Of a stretch of 64,000 nt of DNA, positions 34,022 through 42,650 are shown one piece after another (positions within the stretch are counted from its first letter, which is position 1; the number at the start of each line of letters is the position of its first letter). Source of the stretch: JBCBDX01 sp039815825. GTDB taxonomy: Bacteria; Pseudomonadota; Alphaproteobacteria; Rhizobiales; Rhizobiaceae. Made by a program: the position numbers and the translations under genes. The notes under the pieces were generated by a model, which saw only the letters and a list, made by a program, of their open reading frames with translations, searched no databases and had not been told where the DNA came from. The stretch is taken from the NCBI GenBank assembly GCA_039815825.1, contig JBCBYO010000014.1:7156-71155 (forward strand). Direction: 5' to 3'.

Positions 34022-35239
34022 ATGCCCGCTTTTGATTACACAGCGATGGACAAGGATGGCGTGACGGTTTCCGGTGCCATTCAATCAGCAGATCGCGATG
34101 GCGCCATGGCGCAGATTGAAAGTGCAGGCATGGTTGTTGTCGCATTGACCGAAAGCCAATCGCCGGCGACGGGCGACCCACGATTCTCGATTTTTCGTTC
34201 GCGCATCACAGTACCTTCCCGGGATGTTACGTCATTGATCAGCGATCTGGCTGACCTATTGGAAGCGCAATTGCGCCTTGATGCCGCAATCGAGCTAATC
34301 ATCCGCGATATTGGTCTTGGGCGTGTACAGCCGATGCTGAACGATATTCTCGCCAGTTTGCGCGGCGGCGACGGCTTTGCTGACGCTCTCGCCAAACACC
34401 CGACCGCTTTCGATGCCATCGAGATTGAAATGATCCGCTTGGCAGAAACCGATGGCAGCCTGCCATCCACGCTGCGGCAAATTTTGATCAATCGTGAAAG
34501 GCGACAAAAAACCGCTGACCAAGTCAGTGGCGCCCTGCGCTATCCAATGTTCCTTTTGCTTGGTGCGACGCTCGTGGTGATCTTTTTTCTATTGCACGTC
34601 ATCCCACAGTTTGAATTTGTGATAGCCGACGCCGGTGGAACAGAAGCACTGGGACTTGTTTTTTCGATCTCGCAAGCCGTGCGCGCCAATAGCGACGCTA
34701 TCCTAATCGGCCTGTTGATCGTACTTGTCGGCGGCTGGATTTTGTCGACGCTGCCGCAGGGTCGCTCACTTTTTCGGGCCATTGTTATGCGTTTGCCATT
34801 GGTTTCCGACGTCGTTCGATCGTTTCGCTGCTCAAAGCTGTGCTATCTTATTTCGCAGACGCAGGAAGCCGGTGTTGGACTTCCCGCTGCCCTAAAACTT
34901 ATCGGGCCCGCGGTTGACGGCCCCTTTGAAAACCGCATCAGCACACTTGCCGTCGATGGCTTGCGACAAGGCAGAAAACTGGCGGACGTTCTTGAAGAGT
35001 TTGCTGATCTTCCCGCCTTGGCGTTGCGCATGATTAGGATTGGCGAGGAATCCAGTCAGCTTGCCGCACTGACCGGAAGGGCAGCGGCGATCTACGAAGC
35101 CAAAGCAGAAAGACGTTTGACCACATTGGTCGGCATTGTGGGGCCAGCGACGCTCATCTTCATCAGTTTCGTCATAGGCGGGACGGTCGTTTTGATTATG
35201 AACGCCTTGCTCTCGGTAAACGAGGCAGTATTCTTGTGA
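34022..35239 (+). CDS. gspF: Type II secretion inner-membrane protein GspF
   Basis: 405 aa. Two T2SSF domains: about residues 65-190 and 270-395. Membrane helices at about 165-190, 218-238 and 372-395. It starts MPAFDYTAMDKDGVTVSGAI, the usual GspF N-terminus, so the ATG at 34022 was taken instead of the ATG 12 nt earlier. It also carries a DLADLLEAQLRLDAAIELI motif (about 79-97) and, in the second half, LCYLISQTQEAGVGLPAALKLI. The protein forms the platform core around which GspE works. The stop overlaps a possible GTG start of gspG. Confidence 0.95.
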   Translation: MPAFDYTAMDKDGVTVSGAIQSADRDGAMAQIESAGMVVVALTESQSPATGDPRFSIFRSRITVPSRDVTSLISDLADLLEAQLRLDAAIELIIRDIGLGRVQPMLNDILASLRGGDGFADALAKHPTAFDAIEIEMIRLAETDGSLPSTLRQILINRERRQKTADQVSGALRYPMFLLLGATLVVIFFLLHVIPQFEFVIADAGGTEALGLVFSISQAVRANSDAILIGLLIVLVGGWILSTLPQGRSLFRAIVMRLPLVSDVVRSFRCSKLCYLISQTQEAGVGLPAALKLIGPAVDGPFENRISTLAVDGLRQGRKLADVLEEFADLPALALRMIRIGEESSQLAALTGRAAAIYEAKAERRLTTLVGIVGPATLIFISFVIGGTVVLIMNALLSVNEAVFL

Positions 35240-35295
35240 CTTATCAAGGAATAGGCTGCTCTTTGTTGCGGCGTACGAACCCAAAAGGCAGAAAA

Positions 35296-35700
35296 GTGAC
35301 CACTTCGAGACGCGCTTTGCGCAAATTTCGTTCAAAGAAATTGCCGGGCTTTACGCTCGTGGAGATGCTCGTTGTCATTGCTATTATCGGTTTGATTGCC
35401 GGCCTAGTTGGCCCACGGGTTCTCAACTATGTGTCAGACTCACGCGAGCGAACCGCAGAAATTCAAATGATCGCGCTGTCTAACGCGCTGGACCTCTTTT
35501 ATATCGACGTCGGCCGTTACCCATCGAACACCGAGGGTCTCGAAGCATTGGTTCAAGCGCCGGGCGGTGTTTCGGCATGGAATGGACCATACTTGAAGGA
35601 CGGTGTTGTCCCTGCTGACCCATGGGGTCAGGCCTATGTCTATGAAATCTCATCACCCGGCGGTCCTTACGAACTGAGCGCGCCCGGTGCGGATGGATGA
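35296..35700 (+). CDS. gspG: Major pseudopilin GspG, C-terminally short
   Basis: 134 aa from the GTG at 35296 (AAGG 7 nt upstream); a GTG at 35236 overlapping gspF is an alternative but would give a leader of about 38 residues. The prepilin site is LPG-FTLVEMLVVIAIIGL, with Glu+5. After the helix come PRVLNYVSDS, IQMIALSNALDLFYIDVGRYPSNTEGLEALV and NGPYLKD..PADPWGQAYVYE, all diagnostic for GspG. The chain stops at SAPGADG; the usual glycine-rich loop and DI-type end that carry calcium ligands are absent. The next gene starts inside its stop codon. Confidence 0.93.
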   Translation: MTTSRRALRKFRSKKLPGFTLVEMLVVIAIIGLIAGLVGPRVLNYVSDSRERTAEIQMIALSNALDLFYIDVGRYPSNTEGLEALVQAPGGVSAWNGPYLKDGVVPADPWGQAYVYEISSPGGPYELSAPGADG

Positions 35701-36203
35701 CGCTTAAACGACAATCCAATTTCGTGAATGTTCAAGCCACCCTGCCCGGCTTTTCACTTTTGGAAATGGTGGCCGTGATGACGATTGTCGCGCTGATCGC
35801 ATTGGTCGTTGCGCCCAGATACAGCGCAAACGGCGGACCACAGGCTTTAAAATCCACCGCCTTTGAGATCGCCGGCCTCCTGCGACAAAGCCGCATCGCG
35901 GCGATCCGAAGTGGCCAATCAAAGAGTTTCAGCCTTAGCGTATCAGAGCGCCGGGCGTGGCCTGCGGGAGCTGATACCAGTGTGATCATTCCCGATGAGT
36001 TTACCCTTCGCCACGAGGCGTCGTCCCGTTGCGACCGACACGCAGGCGCCACCCTCATCGTTTTTCAGCCGGACGGCAAATCATGCGGGTCGGTCATTAC
36101 CCTTGAGATGGGCGCTTTGTCAGCGATTATCTCAACCAACTGGCTGACGGGTGCCACTCGGGTCGATTTTACCGGCTTTGCTGAAAGTAGGCCATTATTG
36201 TGA
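35697..36203 (+). CDS. gspH: Minor pseudopilin GspH
   Basis: 168 aa. Prepilin motif LPG-FSLLEMVAVMTIVALI (Gly near residue 18, Glu+5). After the helix, the FKSTAFEIAGLLRQSRIAAIRSGQS-like segment (about residues 52-75) is the GspH/FimT signature, followed by a beta-rich domain with one Cys pair (SRCDRHAG and KSCGSV). It belongs to the pseudopilus tip complex. The ATG overlaps the gspG stop and the stop overlaps gspI, so translation of the pseudopilin genes is chained. Confidence 0.9.
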   Translation: MTLKRQSNFVNVQATLPGFSLLEMVAVMTIVALIALVVAPRYSANGGPQALKSTAFEIAGLLRQSRIAAIRSGQSKSFSLSVSERRAWPAGADTSVIIPDEFTLRHEASSRCDRHAGATLIVFQPDGKSCGSVITLEMGALSAIISTNWLTGATRVDFTGFAESRPLL

Positions 36204-36601
36204 TGGGTTGGCGCGTTCAACGCCGCCACACATTACGCGGCTTTACAATGGTTGAATTGCTTGTCGCGTTTGTTCTGATCGGCACGACACTCGCAGCCCT
36301 ATCCCAAGTTCAAAGCACCAGCTCCAGATCCGCTCGCATCGTGTCGGAAAAAACTGCGGATGTTTGGCGCGACCAGTCGGCGGCGGCAGCCTTTGTGCAC
36401 GCGACCGGATCACGAAAATCAACTTCGATTGAAGCCAACGTGTCACCAGGTTGGCAAGACGCAGGGTTCTTAACAGAACAAGAAGCGGCCCGACTTGCTC
36501 AACGGGGTTGGCGACTTCGTCTCCTAACCTTGAGAAGTCAAAACGGTGCGGTGGTCTGGCAAGGCGCAACACTCGTTCCGGTTCAGGAGGGTGAGCCATG
36601 A
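36203..36601 (+). CDS. gspI: Minor pseudopilin GspI
   Basis: 132 aa. Prepilin motif RG-FTMVELLVAFVLIGTTL (Glu+5) with a short basic leader (MGWRVQRRHTLRG). The rest is a small alpha/beta domain with a C-terminal strand QNGAVVWQGATLVPVQEG, as in GspI. It nucleates the pseudopilus tip with GspJ and GspK. It is shorter in its tail than many relatives but within the family range. The ATG shares a base with the gspH stop; a GTG one codon earlier is possible. It overlaps gspJ by 4 nt. Confidence 0.85.
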   Translation: MGWRVQRRHTLRGFTMVELLVAFVLIGTTLAALSQVQSTSSRSARIVSEKTADVWRDQSAAAAFVHATGSRKSTSIEANVSPGWQDAGFLTEQEAARLAQRGWRLRLLTLRSQNGAVVWQGATLVPVQEGEP

Positions 36602-37281
36602 GCGTCGCGCGGACGTGCTCGCGGCGGACAAAGCGCGGCTTTACACTCATCGAACTACTCATTGTCCTGACAATAGCGGCGCTGCTTCTGCAGGGATTGA
36701 CCCAAATAACCGGCAATTTACTCCGCGATTGGTCCCGTTCAGCTATTGCAATGGAGAACTTGAACGCTGCCATTGCCGGGATTGACGCCGTTAGCCGAGA
36801 AATCGCCGAACTGAAGGTTTTGAACAGACCTGGTCCGGGTGGCCAATCTGAACCAATTTTTTATGGAGAGCCCAATCAACTTTCTATGGTGCGACCCGCC
36901 ATAGGGTTTGAAGATCGCCATGATTTGGATCAGGTGACATATACTCTGGAGCAGAGCGACGGTACGACCACCTTGGTTCGGCAAAGCTGGCGGCTTTTTA
37001 GCGGAAATCCCGGGCAAAAGCGGTCAGCCGCGACGCGTACGGTGGTCGCTGAGTTTGAGGGCTCGATGGAGTTTGCCTACACGGCGAATTTGGCAGACTT
37101 TAGCAATAGCTGGATTGGATCGGCTTACTACCCAGTTGCTGTGCTCATCATCGCGAATTTAGAACAACCCAATGGTGCGAATTTTGAGAGAGTTATCATC
37201 ATAAACGCAGAAGCTGACGCAATTTGCGCACGCCGAAGTTCACTGGCTGAGTGCCGACAACAGCTTCAGTCGCGCTTGTAG
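36598..37281 (+). CDS. gspJ: Minor pseudopilin GspJ
   Basis: 227 aa. Prepilin motif RG-FTLIELLIVLTIAALLL (Glu+5). The globular part has the GspJ-type VSREIAELKVLN and a long beta-rich domain (about residues 80-200; VTYTLEQSDGTTTLVRQSW, GSMEFAYT), plus two C-terminal Cys (ICARRSSLAEC). It is the last gene of the chained gspE-J run; instead of gspK a 313-nt gap and a protease gene follow. Confidence 0.88.
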   Translation: MSVARTCSRRTKRGFTLIELLIVLTIAALLLQGLTQITGNLLRDWSRSAIAMENLNAAIAGIDAVSREIAELKVLNRPGPGGQSEPIFYGEPNQLSMVRPAIGFEDRHDLDQVTYTLEQSDGTTTLVRQSWRLFSGNPGQKRSAATRTVVAEFEGSMEFAYTANLADFSNSWIGSAYYPVAVLIIANLEQPNGANFERVIIINAEADAICARRSSLAECRQQLQSRL

Positions 37282-37594
37282 TGCCGCCTCAGCGACAGTT
37301 CGCGCTTTACGACAAGAAAAATTCCTTCGTTATTTAGACCATTTGACCCCAAAAATTACTCTTGACCGAACAACGTCAACAAGGTCATGGTCAAGGTGAC
37401 GTGGCGGAAACTTTAATCGGGAAAGATCGGTCGTTGGCTGGGGTGTACATCGCACAACGCCAATTCGGCTTTAAGTGACAAACACACCTATTATTCATGA
37501 TCAATTCCCATTCGGGAAGCGCTACTTCCAACCGCTATGGAGACACTTTGGCGGTGATTGCGGTCGGACATATGAAAAGGAGGGATATATCATT
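37282..37594 (+). other. Intergenic region between gspJ and the S8 protease
   Basis: No gene is visible. It contains an inverted repeat TTGAC-N8-GTCAA (37362-37379), followed by a second imperfect one, GTCA-N9-TGAC (37384-37400), and a ribosome binding site GGAGG about 12 nt before the protease ATG. The inverted repeats might be operator half-sites, which would give the protease its own control. No convincing -35/-10 pair was found, and no terminator after gspJ. Confidence 0.4.
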
Positions 37595-39850
37595 ATGTTT
37601 AAACCGGGCAAAATAGGCAGAAAGAGTGCTGCTGCGCTTTTCGGGGCTTCGATGCTGTTCGCATCGACAGCTTTGATGACCGTACCGGCGCATGCGGAAC
37701 TGGATGGCGTTTTCTCGTCGCAAACGATGGAAAAACTGGCCGACGCGACTGTCATGAGCACAGTGATGGAATTATCTGCAGCTGGCGGTTCCGACCGTGT
37801 TCCCGTGATCATTCAGTATGTGGCGGCCGAGTTTGATGCGCCTAACGGCGCCACTGCAGACGAGATCGACAAGATTCACATCGCTGCAAACAGTACTGCG
37901 CGTGACGCAATCATCGCAGCCGCCTTCGGTAGCGTCGACGATGCGCTAAATGGCCCCCTTGCTGATGAACGTAACATTAGCGGCCCGAGCTTCATGCCTC
38001 ATCTTTTCGGGAATTTCACGCCGGAAGAAATCGACGCTTTAGCCGCCGATCCCAATGTCGAGATTATCCAAGCTAATTCCCTAGATGAACCGATGATGGA
38101 CGAAAGTACCGCCCATATCGACATGCCGCCAGTGTGGACAGCAGGTGGTACAGGTTTTAACTATTCCATCGCCGTGCTGGATACCGGCACGCTCGCAAAT
38201 CACGAATTCATTACCGGTGCAGTCGTCTCTGAGGCGTGCTACAATCTAACCGTTCCCTCTCAGGGCGCTGCCTCTAGATGTCCGGGCGGCGCTCAGGCTA
38301 CCACGGCTTCGGGATCGGGCGCAGACTGCATCGAAGGTTCGCTATCTGGATGTGGCCACGGTACACACGTGGCTGGCACCGCGCTTGGTTTTAATACCAG
38401 CCGCCAGTCCGGTGAGCCAGCACGAGGGATGGCATATCAAGCCGGTCTTATTTCGATTAACGTGTTTACTTCGGTTAACGGGTCCAGAGTTGGTGCATAC
38501 GTTTCCGATCAGATTTTGGGTATGGACCGCGCTTATGCATTGCGGAACACATATAATGTTGTCGCTATCAACATGAGTCTAGGCGGCAGCACAGCGTATT
38601 CGTCTGCGTGTGATCTTGATTCGCGAAAAGTCGTAGTTGATAAATTGAGAAGCGCGAATATCGCCACCTTAATTTCGGCGGGAAATGCTAGCCTTAACAG
38701 TCAAGTCAATGCACCTGGATGCATCTCCAGCGCAATTACCGTCGCCTCCTCCTTGGATCAGAGCGACTCGAGATCGTGGTTCTCTAACTGGGGAAGTTTA
38801 ATTGACGTAGTCGCACCAGGAAGTAATATTTTATCCTCTGGTTACCACCCGTCTTTAACTTATGTCACTAAACAAGGGACATCGATGGCGGCGCCGCACG
38901 TAGCTGGTGCATGGGCGGCGCTTCGCCAGCTTTATCCCTCGGCAACTGTCAGCCAGATCGAAACGGCGTTGGAATCCACAGGCGTCAACATTACCTCATC
39001 GGGCACAACCAAACCACGCATCGATATGGATAATGCTTGTGCGTCGCTTGGTGGCGGCACATGTGGCGCCAGCAGCAGTTCAGGCCCAATTGTTGCGACC
39101 ATTCTACCGACAGGCCGCGGCACTCAAACCAACAACACGGTGACGGCATTTGCGAGCATCATCAATGCCGGCTCTTCAACGGCAACTGGCTGCTCGATCG
39201 CCATGCCTAACGGCTACAGCGGTGGTTTCCTTTATCAGACTACAAACAGCAGCAACCAGACGACAGGAAGCCCTAACACCGCGGTCGACATTCCTGCAGG
39301 TGGCACCCAGAACTTCTATTTTGCGCTGACGCCGACATCGTCGTCGTCAAGTGTGAATGTTCCGATGGTGTTTGATTGTACAAACACCGACCCGGCCACA
39401 ACAATTTGGGGTGTGAACTCGTTCATCTATTCTTCTTCGAGTTCTTCAATTCCTGACATTGTTGCGATCGGTGCAACAGTCGGCAACACCGGATATATCG
39501 ACATCCCAGGCACAAGCGGCATTGGCGCGGCGACTGTATCGAGCGTGAACATCGGCGCATCCGGCACGATCGTTGCGCAAGTGGTTCAACAAGCACAAGG
39601 TGGACCAAACCCTTGGATGCCTGCAACGCTGCAGATTTGCCGGTCCACAAGCGGCTCGACTTGTACCTACGGGTCGTCTGTAACGTTCACGCATAACACC
39701 AATGCGGTGCAAACGTTCAACGTAATTGCGACAGGTTCTGGAACTGTTGCCAATGATCCTGCTCTGAACCGTGCGCACATCTACTTCCGCCAAGGATCAA
39801 GTTCAGGTCCGATCGTCGGTGGTACGTCATTCGCGGTTCGCACGCAGTAG
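37595..39850 (+). CDS. Secreted S8 (subtilisin-like) serine protease
   Basis: 751 aa. Sec signal peptide ending MTVPAHA-ELD (about residue 34). An inhibitor-like propeptide follows (DRVPVIIQYVAAEFD to PNVEIIQANSLDEP). Catalytic triad: Asp196 in AVLDTGTL, His255 in CGHGTHVAGT, Ser430 in GTSMAAPHVAG; oxyanion Asn in SAGNAS. Many Cys suggest disulfides, as expected for a protein that folds in the periplasm. The C-terminal about 270 residues, after a Ser-rich linker, form a beta-rich extension with two similar halves and no known name. The gene lies between gspJ and gspK, so it is a strong candidate T2SS substrate. Upstream start codons in frame lack a signal peptide context. Confidence 0.93.
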   Translation: MFKPGKIGRKSAAALFGASMLFASTALMTVPAHAELDGVFSSQTMEKLADATVMSTVMELSAAGGSDRVPVIIQYVAAEFDAPNGATADEIDKIHIAANSTARDAIIAAAFGSVDDALNGPLADERNISGPSFMPHLFGNFTPEEIDALAADPNVEIIQANSLDEPMMDESTAHIDMPPVWTAGGTGFNYSIAVLDTGTLANHEFITGAVVSEACYNLTVPSQGAASRCPGGAQATTASGSGADCIEGSLSGCGHGTHVAGTALGFNTSRQSGEPARGMAYQAGLISINVFTSVNGSRVGAYVSDQILGMDRAYALRNTYNVVAINMSLGGSTAYSSACDLDSRKVVVDKLRSANIATLISAGNASLNSQVNAPGCISSAITVASSLDQSDSRSWFSNWGSLIDVVAPGSNILSSGYHPSLTYVTKQGTSMAAPHVAGAWAALRQLYPSATVSQIETALESTGVNITSSGTTKPRIDMDNACASLGGGTCGASSSSGPIVATILPTGRGTQTNNTVTAFASIINAGSSTATGCSIAMPNGYSGGFLYQTTNSSNQTTGSPNTAVDIPAGGTQNFYFALTPTSSSSSVNVPMVFDCTNTDPATTIWGVNSFIYSSSSSSIPDIVAIGATVGNTGYIDIPGTSGIGAATVSSVNIGASGTIVAQVVQQAQGGPNPWMPATLQICRSTSGSTCTYGSSVTFTHNTNAVQTFNVIATGSGTVANDPALNRAHIYFRQGSSSGPIVGGTSFAVRTQ

Positions 39851-39883
39851 GTCTGCGTCGAAAACGATATTTTTAGATCAACA

Positions 39884-39910
39884 GGCCGGCCCTTACGGGG
39901 CCGGTTTTTT
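39884..39910 (+). terminator. Intrinsic terminator after the S8 protease
   Basis: CCGGCCC/GGGCCGG stem with a TTACG loop (39886-39904) followed by six T (39905-39910). It isolates the protease from the lipoprotein and gspK downstream, so gspK must be reached by readthrough or its own promoter. Confidence 0.92.
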
Positions 39911-40017
39911 ACTGCAATTGAAATGGCGTCAAGCCGATGCAGTGATTCCAAACCCTTGAATTGAACAGACGTTTGTCACTACACTCGAAAAAGTTTTATA
40001 AAAACGGAGCGGATATT

Positions 40018-40413
40018 ATGAGCATTTCCCGCGCGAAAATCCCGACACAGGCTGGGCGCATCGCGCTTACCGTGTTCTTGGCCGGGTGTGTTGCGGCTTG
40101 CACCGTTGAAACAACAGTTCCCGGACCGGCACCAACTTCGCCGACAGCACGCTACATCGTCACACATCAATGCGGTGCTACGTCAGGTTTTGCTATTGCT
40201 AACCGGAGCTTGGGTGGTGAAGCATTCATCATCACTGGCCAATCGCAAGCAACGCCGCAGTTCTTTATCACGACCACGGCTTTGGGGCGCCAGCGGCTTT
40301 TGGCTGATCCGTGCGTTGTAAACATTCAGGCCGACACTCCAGATAGACCTGCGGGAACACCAGGTGCACCGGCAGGCACTCCCGGCGGTCTTTCTGCCCC
40401 GACGGCCCAATAA
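40018..40413 (+). CDS. Small lipoprotein between protease and gspK
   Basis: 131 aa. Signal peptide with a lipobox at VFLAGC or, 4 residues later, VAAC, so it is membrane-anchored on the periplasmic side. The mature part has a short folded region with two Cys (YIVTHQCGATSGF and LLADPCVVNI; perhaps a disulfide) and a C-terminal Pro/Gly repeat (GTPGAPAGTPGG). GGAG lies 8 nt before ATG 40018; an earlier in-frame start lacks one. No family is recognised. Its place inside the T2SS locus suggests a helper, pilotin-like or substrate-related role, but that is not shown by the sequence. Confidence 0.72.
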   Translation: MSISRAKIPTQAGRIALTVFLAGCVAACTVETTVPGPAPTSPTARYIVTHQCGATSGFAIANRSLGGEAFIITGQSQATPQFFITTTALGRQRLLADPCVVNIQADTPDRPAGTPGAPAGTPGGLSAPTAQ

Positions 40414-40419
40414 TTTGCG

Positions 40420-41337
40420 TTGAACTTGAGAGGGTCGGATAAACGGGCTTTATCTGCTGCCGTTTTTTTTGAAAAGCGCGCCAGAGGCTTTCTACTTCTA
40501 TCTGTTTTGTGGGTCCTTGCGTTGGCATCAATGGTCATTGTCGCCGCCAGCATCAACACCCGATTTGTCATACTTGAGACATCACAGGCGCGCAGTTCAG
40601 CTGACATCGACGCGTTGGCTCGATCCGGCCTTGCGTTGGCTGCCGCCAAAATTACAGCGCGTGAAAACCTTCAGCAGGTCGCAGGTTCATTCTCGGCGCG
40701 GTTTGACAACGGCATGATTGATGGCAGTTACAGAAACAGTGCCGGTTTGGTGGACATAAACACAGCAACAATCGAACTTCTCGACGCAGTGTTTGCGTAT
40801 TCCGGCATGGTCTCAGCGCAGCGCCGGCGAGCACTAGCAGGGAGAGTTGTCGATTGGCGCGATGATGATGGACAGCGCATATTAGATGGTGGAGACGAAC
40901 TGGACAATTATTCGGATCCTTTAAACCCAACGCCGAAGAACGGGCCATTTTCATCTGTTTTGGAATTGGCCCAAGTGCCCGGCTTTACCGAAGATGAGCG
41001 CCTTCGCCTTGATCGTCTCCTTACGGTCAGTGCGGGCATTGGTACTGTGCACCCCGTCCTTATCCATCCCGGCATTCTAGCTGCCATTAGCGGCATCTCA
41101 GATGATGGCGTTCGCAGGCTCAAGCAACTAAATGTCGGCGATAGCGACCAAATCCTTGAGATAGCCGCCAGTGAGCCTGCAATTGAGGGACTGGTGTCGC
41201 AGGCGATTTCTGTCAGCTGGCAAATAGAAATGAGCTTAAGTTTAGCCAACGACAAAACAAAAAATGTAGTGGCCACCATTGCTTTTGTGCCCAATGATCA
41301 CCGACTTTTCCGGGTCATTGAGATGGACACCCGTTAA
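40420..41337 (+). CDS. gspK: Minor pseudopilin GspK
   Basis: 305 aa. Leader ending RARG, then FLLLSVLWVLALASMVIVAASI; the +5 Glu is absent, as is typical of GspK, which caps the pseudopilus. The globular part has LALAAAKI, then GLVDINTATIELLDAVF (about residues 109-125, the helix-hairpin-helix-like segment), VVDWRDDDGQRILDGGDEL (calcium-loop-like acidic stretch) and FSSVLELAQVPGFTEDE. All match GspK. TTG 40420 is used as start, 6 nt after the lipoprotein stop. The gene is separated from gspJ by the protease and lipoprotein genes. Confidence 0.9.
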   Translation: MNLRGSDKRALSAAVFFEKRARGFLLLSVLWVLALASMVIVAASINTRFVILETSQARSSADIDALARSGLALAAAKITARENLQQVAGSFSARFDNGMIDGSYRNSAGLVDINTATIELLDAVFAYSGMVSAQRRRALAGRVVDWRDDDGQRILDGGDELDNYSDPLNPTPKNGPFSSVLELAQVPGFTEDERLRLDRLLTVSAGIGTVHPVLIHPGILAAISGISDDGVRRLKQLNVGDSDQILEIAASEPAIEGLVSQAISVSWQIEMSLSLANDKTKNVVATIAFVPNDHRLFRVIEMDTR

Positions 41338-41359
41338 GTACTGGGCATCAACACCGAGG

Positions 41360-42418
41360 TCAAAGAGACTGCAAATGCCGCTCGATGAGCTCTGGGTCAA
41401 AGTTGGTTTGCTTCTTTACAACATCGCGCCAACGCCAGGGATAAGGTGTGCCAATCGGATTCGAATGAATTAATTCACGCTTTAAAAACAGACACTTATA
41501 ATCTTCAATTAAAGTTTCCCAAAAGAAGTGAGATTGATTGATGGGGTTACCGCCAATCAAGGCTGTTTCAATTGCCTTTTTATTTTCCCACTGTTTTGTG
41601 GGTATCTTGATCTTACCGTCGGCATCTTTATCGCCCTCATCACTGCGAGACCGCGCTTCCGACACAGATCGCACAACATCCCAATAGGGGCACTGAACCG
41701 CGATACGCAGTTTGTCGCCAGCAAGCTTGTTGGTGAGCTTCAATTCTCCATTTTGGATCGCGGCCCATTTGTTGACATGGTTGGGCATGTACTTCCAAAA
41801 CTTGCAAAACGCCTTTGATTGGATCGCTGTGGCGTGAAAAAGCATAAAGTAGCTTTGGACGTGATATCTGCGCTCCCAGCTATCCGTGATCCCCCACACA
41901 TCACAGCTATCAGGCGAGACGGTACTCAACTGCTCTTTAAGGGAGAAAAGCGGACCATAAACGCTGTCGTTCATGATGATGAGCGACTCCAGACGATCCA
42001 CATCAGGCACGGCTGCCAAGCCATCGCGATAGGCAGCAAAATCATATCCCGAATTGTAGCGATGAATAATTGAGTGGACGTGGCTGCGCGCCAGTTCGAC
42101 ATCTTGCGTTTTCAGCTTTGGCGCGTTGGATACCAAGATAATTTGATAGCCCGCATCGGTGAGCTCAGCGAACGTATGGAACAAGTAGTCAGCGATCGAG
42201 CCATGCTTGTCGAAGTGAACGACGACGGCAAACTTCCGGCCATCTGGATCAACCTTAGTGCCGGCCCAAGTCTTGCGCACGTTGGGAAGAAAGCGTCGGA
42301 AATGCGCAACAACAAGAAAAACGCCTGCAAGCGCTGTACGAAAGGGCGAAGAGAGTTTTTTCGCTACGGATACAATATTGGTCAAAGCCACCCTCAAGGC
42401 AGAAAAGAGTCTGTTCAA
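41360..42418 (-). CDS. RgpF-like (rhamnan synthesis F) protein
   Basis: 352 aa. The core matches rhamnan synthesis protein F: FAVVVHFDKHGSIADYLFHTFAEL (about residues 63-86), YNSGYDFAAYRDGL (about 121-134), IIMNDSVYGPL (about 146-156) and DVWGITDS. Such proteins take part in rhamnose-rich polysaccharide formation and are thought to be glycosyltransferases. An N-terminal hydrophobic segment (residues 28-42) could associate with the membrane. It starts with TTG inside a small hairpin; a GTG nine codons later is an alternative. It is convergent with gspK (22 nt apart) and probably works with the polysaccharide genes upstream in the window. Confidence 0.82.
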   Translation of the reverse strand: MNRLFSALRVALTNIVSVAKKLSSPFRTALAGVFLVVAHFRRFLPNVRKTWAGTKVDPDGRKFAVVVHFDKHGSIADYLFHTFAELTDAGYQIILVSNAPKLKTQDVELARSHVHSIIHRYNSGYDFAAYRDGLAAVPDVDRLESLIIMNDSVYGPLFSLKEQLSTVSPDSCDVWGITDSWERRYHVQSYFMLFHATAIQSKAFCKFWKYMPNHVNKWAAIQNGELKLTNKLAGDKLRIAVQCPYWDVVRSVSEARSRSDEGDKDADGKIKIPTKQWENKKAIETALIGGNPINQSHFFWETLIEDYKCLFLKRELIHSNPIGTPYPWRWRDVVKKQTNFDPELIERHLQSL

Positions 42419-42428
42419 ATTTTCTGCC
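42398..42428 (-). repeat. 9-bp hairpin spanning the RgpF-like start codon
   Basis: GGCAGAAAA (42398-42406) and TTTTCTGCC (42420-42428) are perfect complements with a 13-nt loop. In the mRNA of the leftward gene the UUG start lies in the loop and the upstream arm covers the ribosome-binding area. It might reduce translation initiation. Confidence 0.5.
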
Positions 42429-42650
42429 CCGATTGCCCCAAATGCCCTTTTTACGCCTCGCCCGCTTCGGCCCCAGCACCTTTTATTCGTCGTCGCACCT
42501 TCGTTTTAAGGGGTGAGGCGTGACGATTTTCGGTGCTATTTGAAGCGTTTGTTACGCAAGCCACCCTTAGCGGGTTGCCAAAGCTGGGGTCAAGCTGTCG
42601 ATTGCTAGATCAGCGTCGCGAACAGTAGACTTGGGTGTGAAGTGGCCAAC

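Noticed and set aside
40321..40413. Gly/Pro-rich repeat at the lipoprotein C-terminus as a tandem-repeat or CRISPR-like array
   Set aside because: It is a short in-frame GTPGAPAGTPGG coding repeat with no spacers.
41528..42523. Forward-strand ORFs of 84-149 codons opposite the RgpF-like gene
   Set aside because: They are in antisense frames of a gene with clear family motifs and show no motifs of their own.
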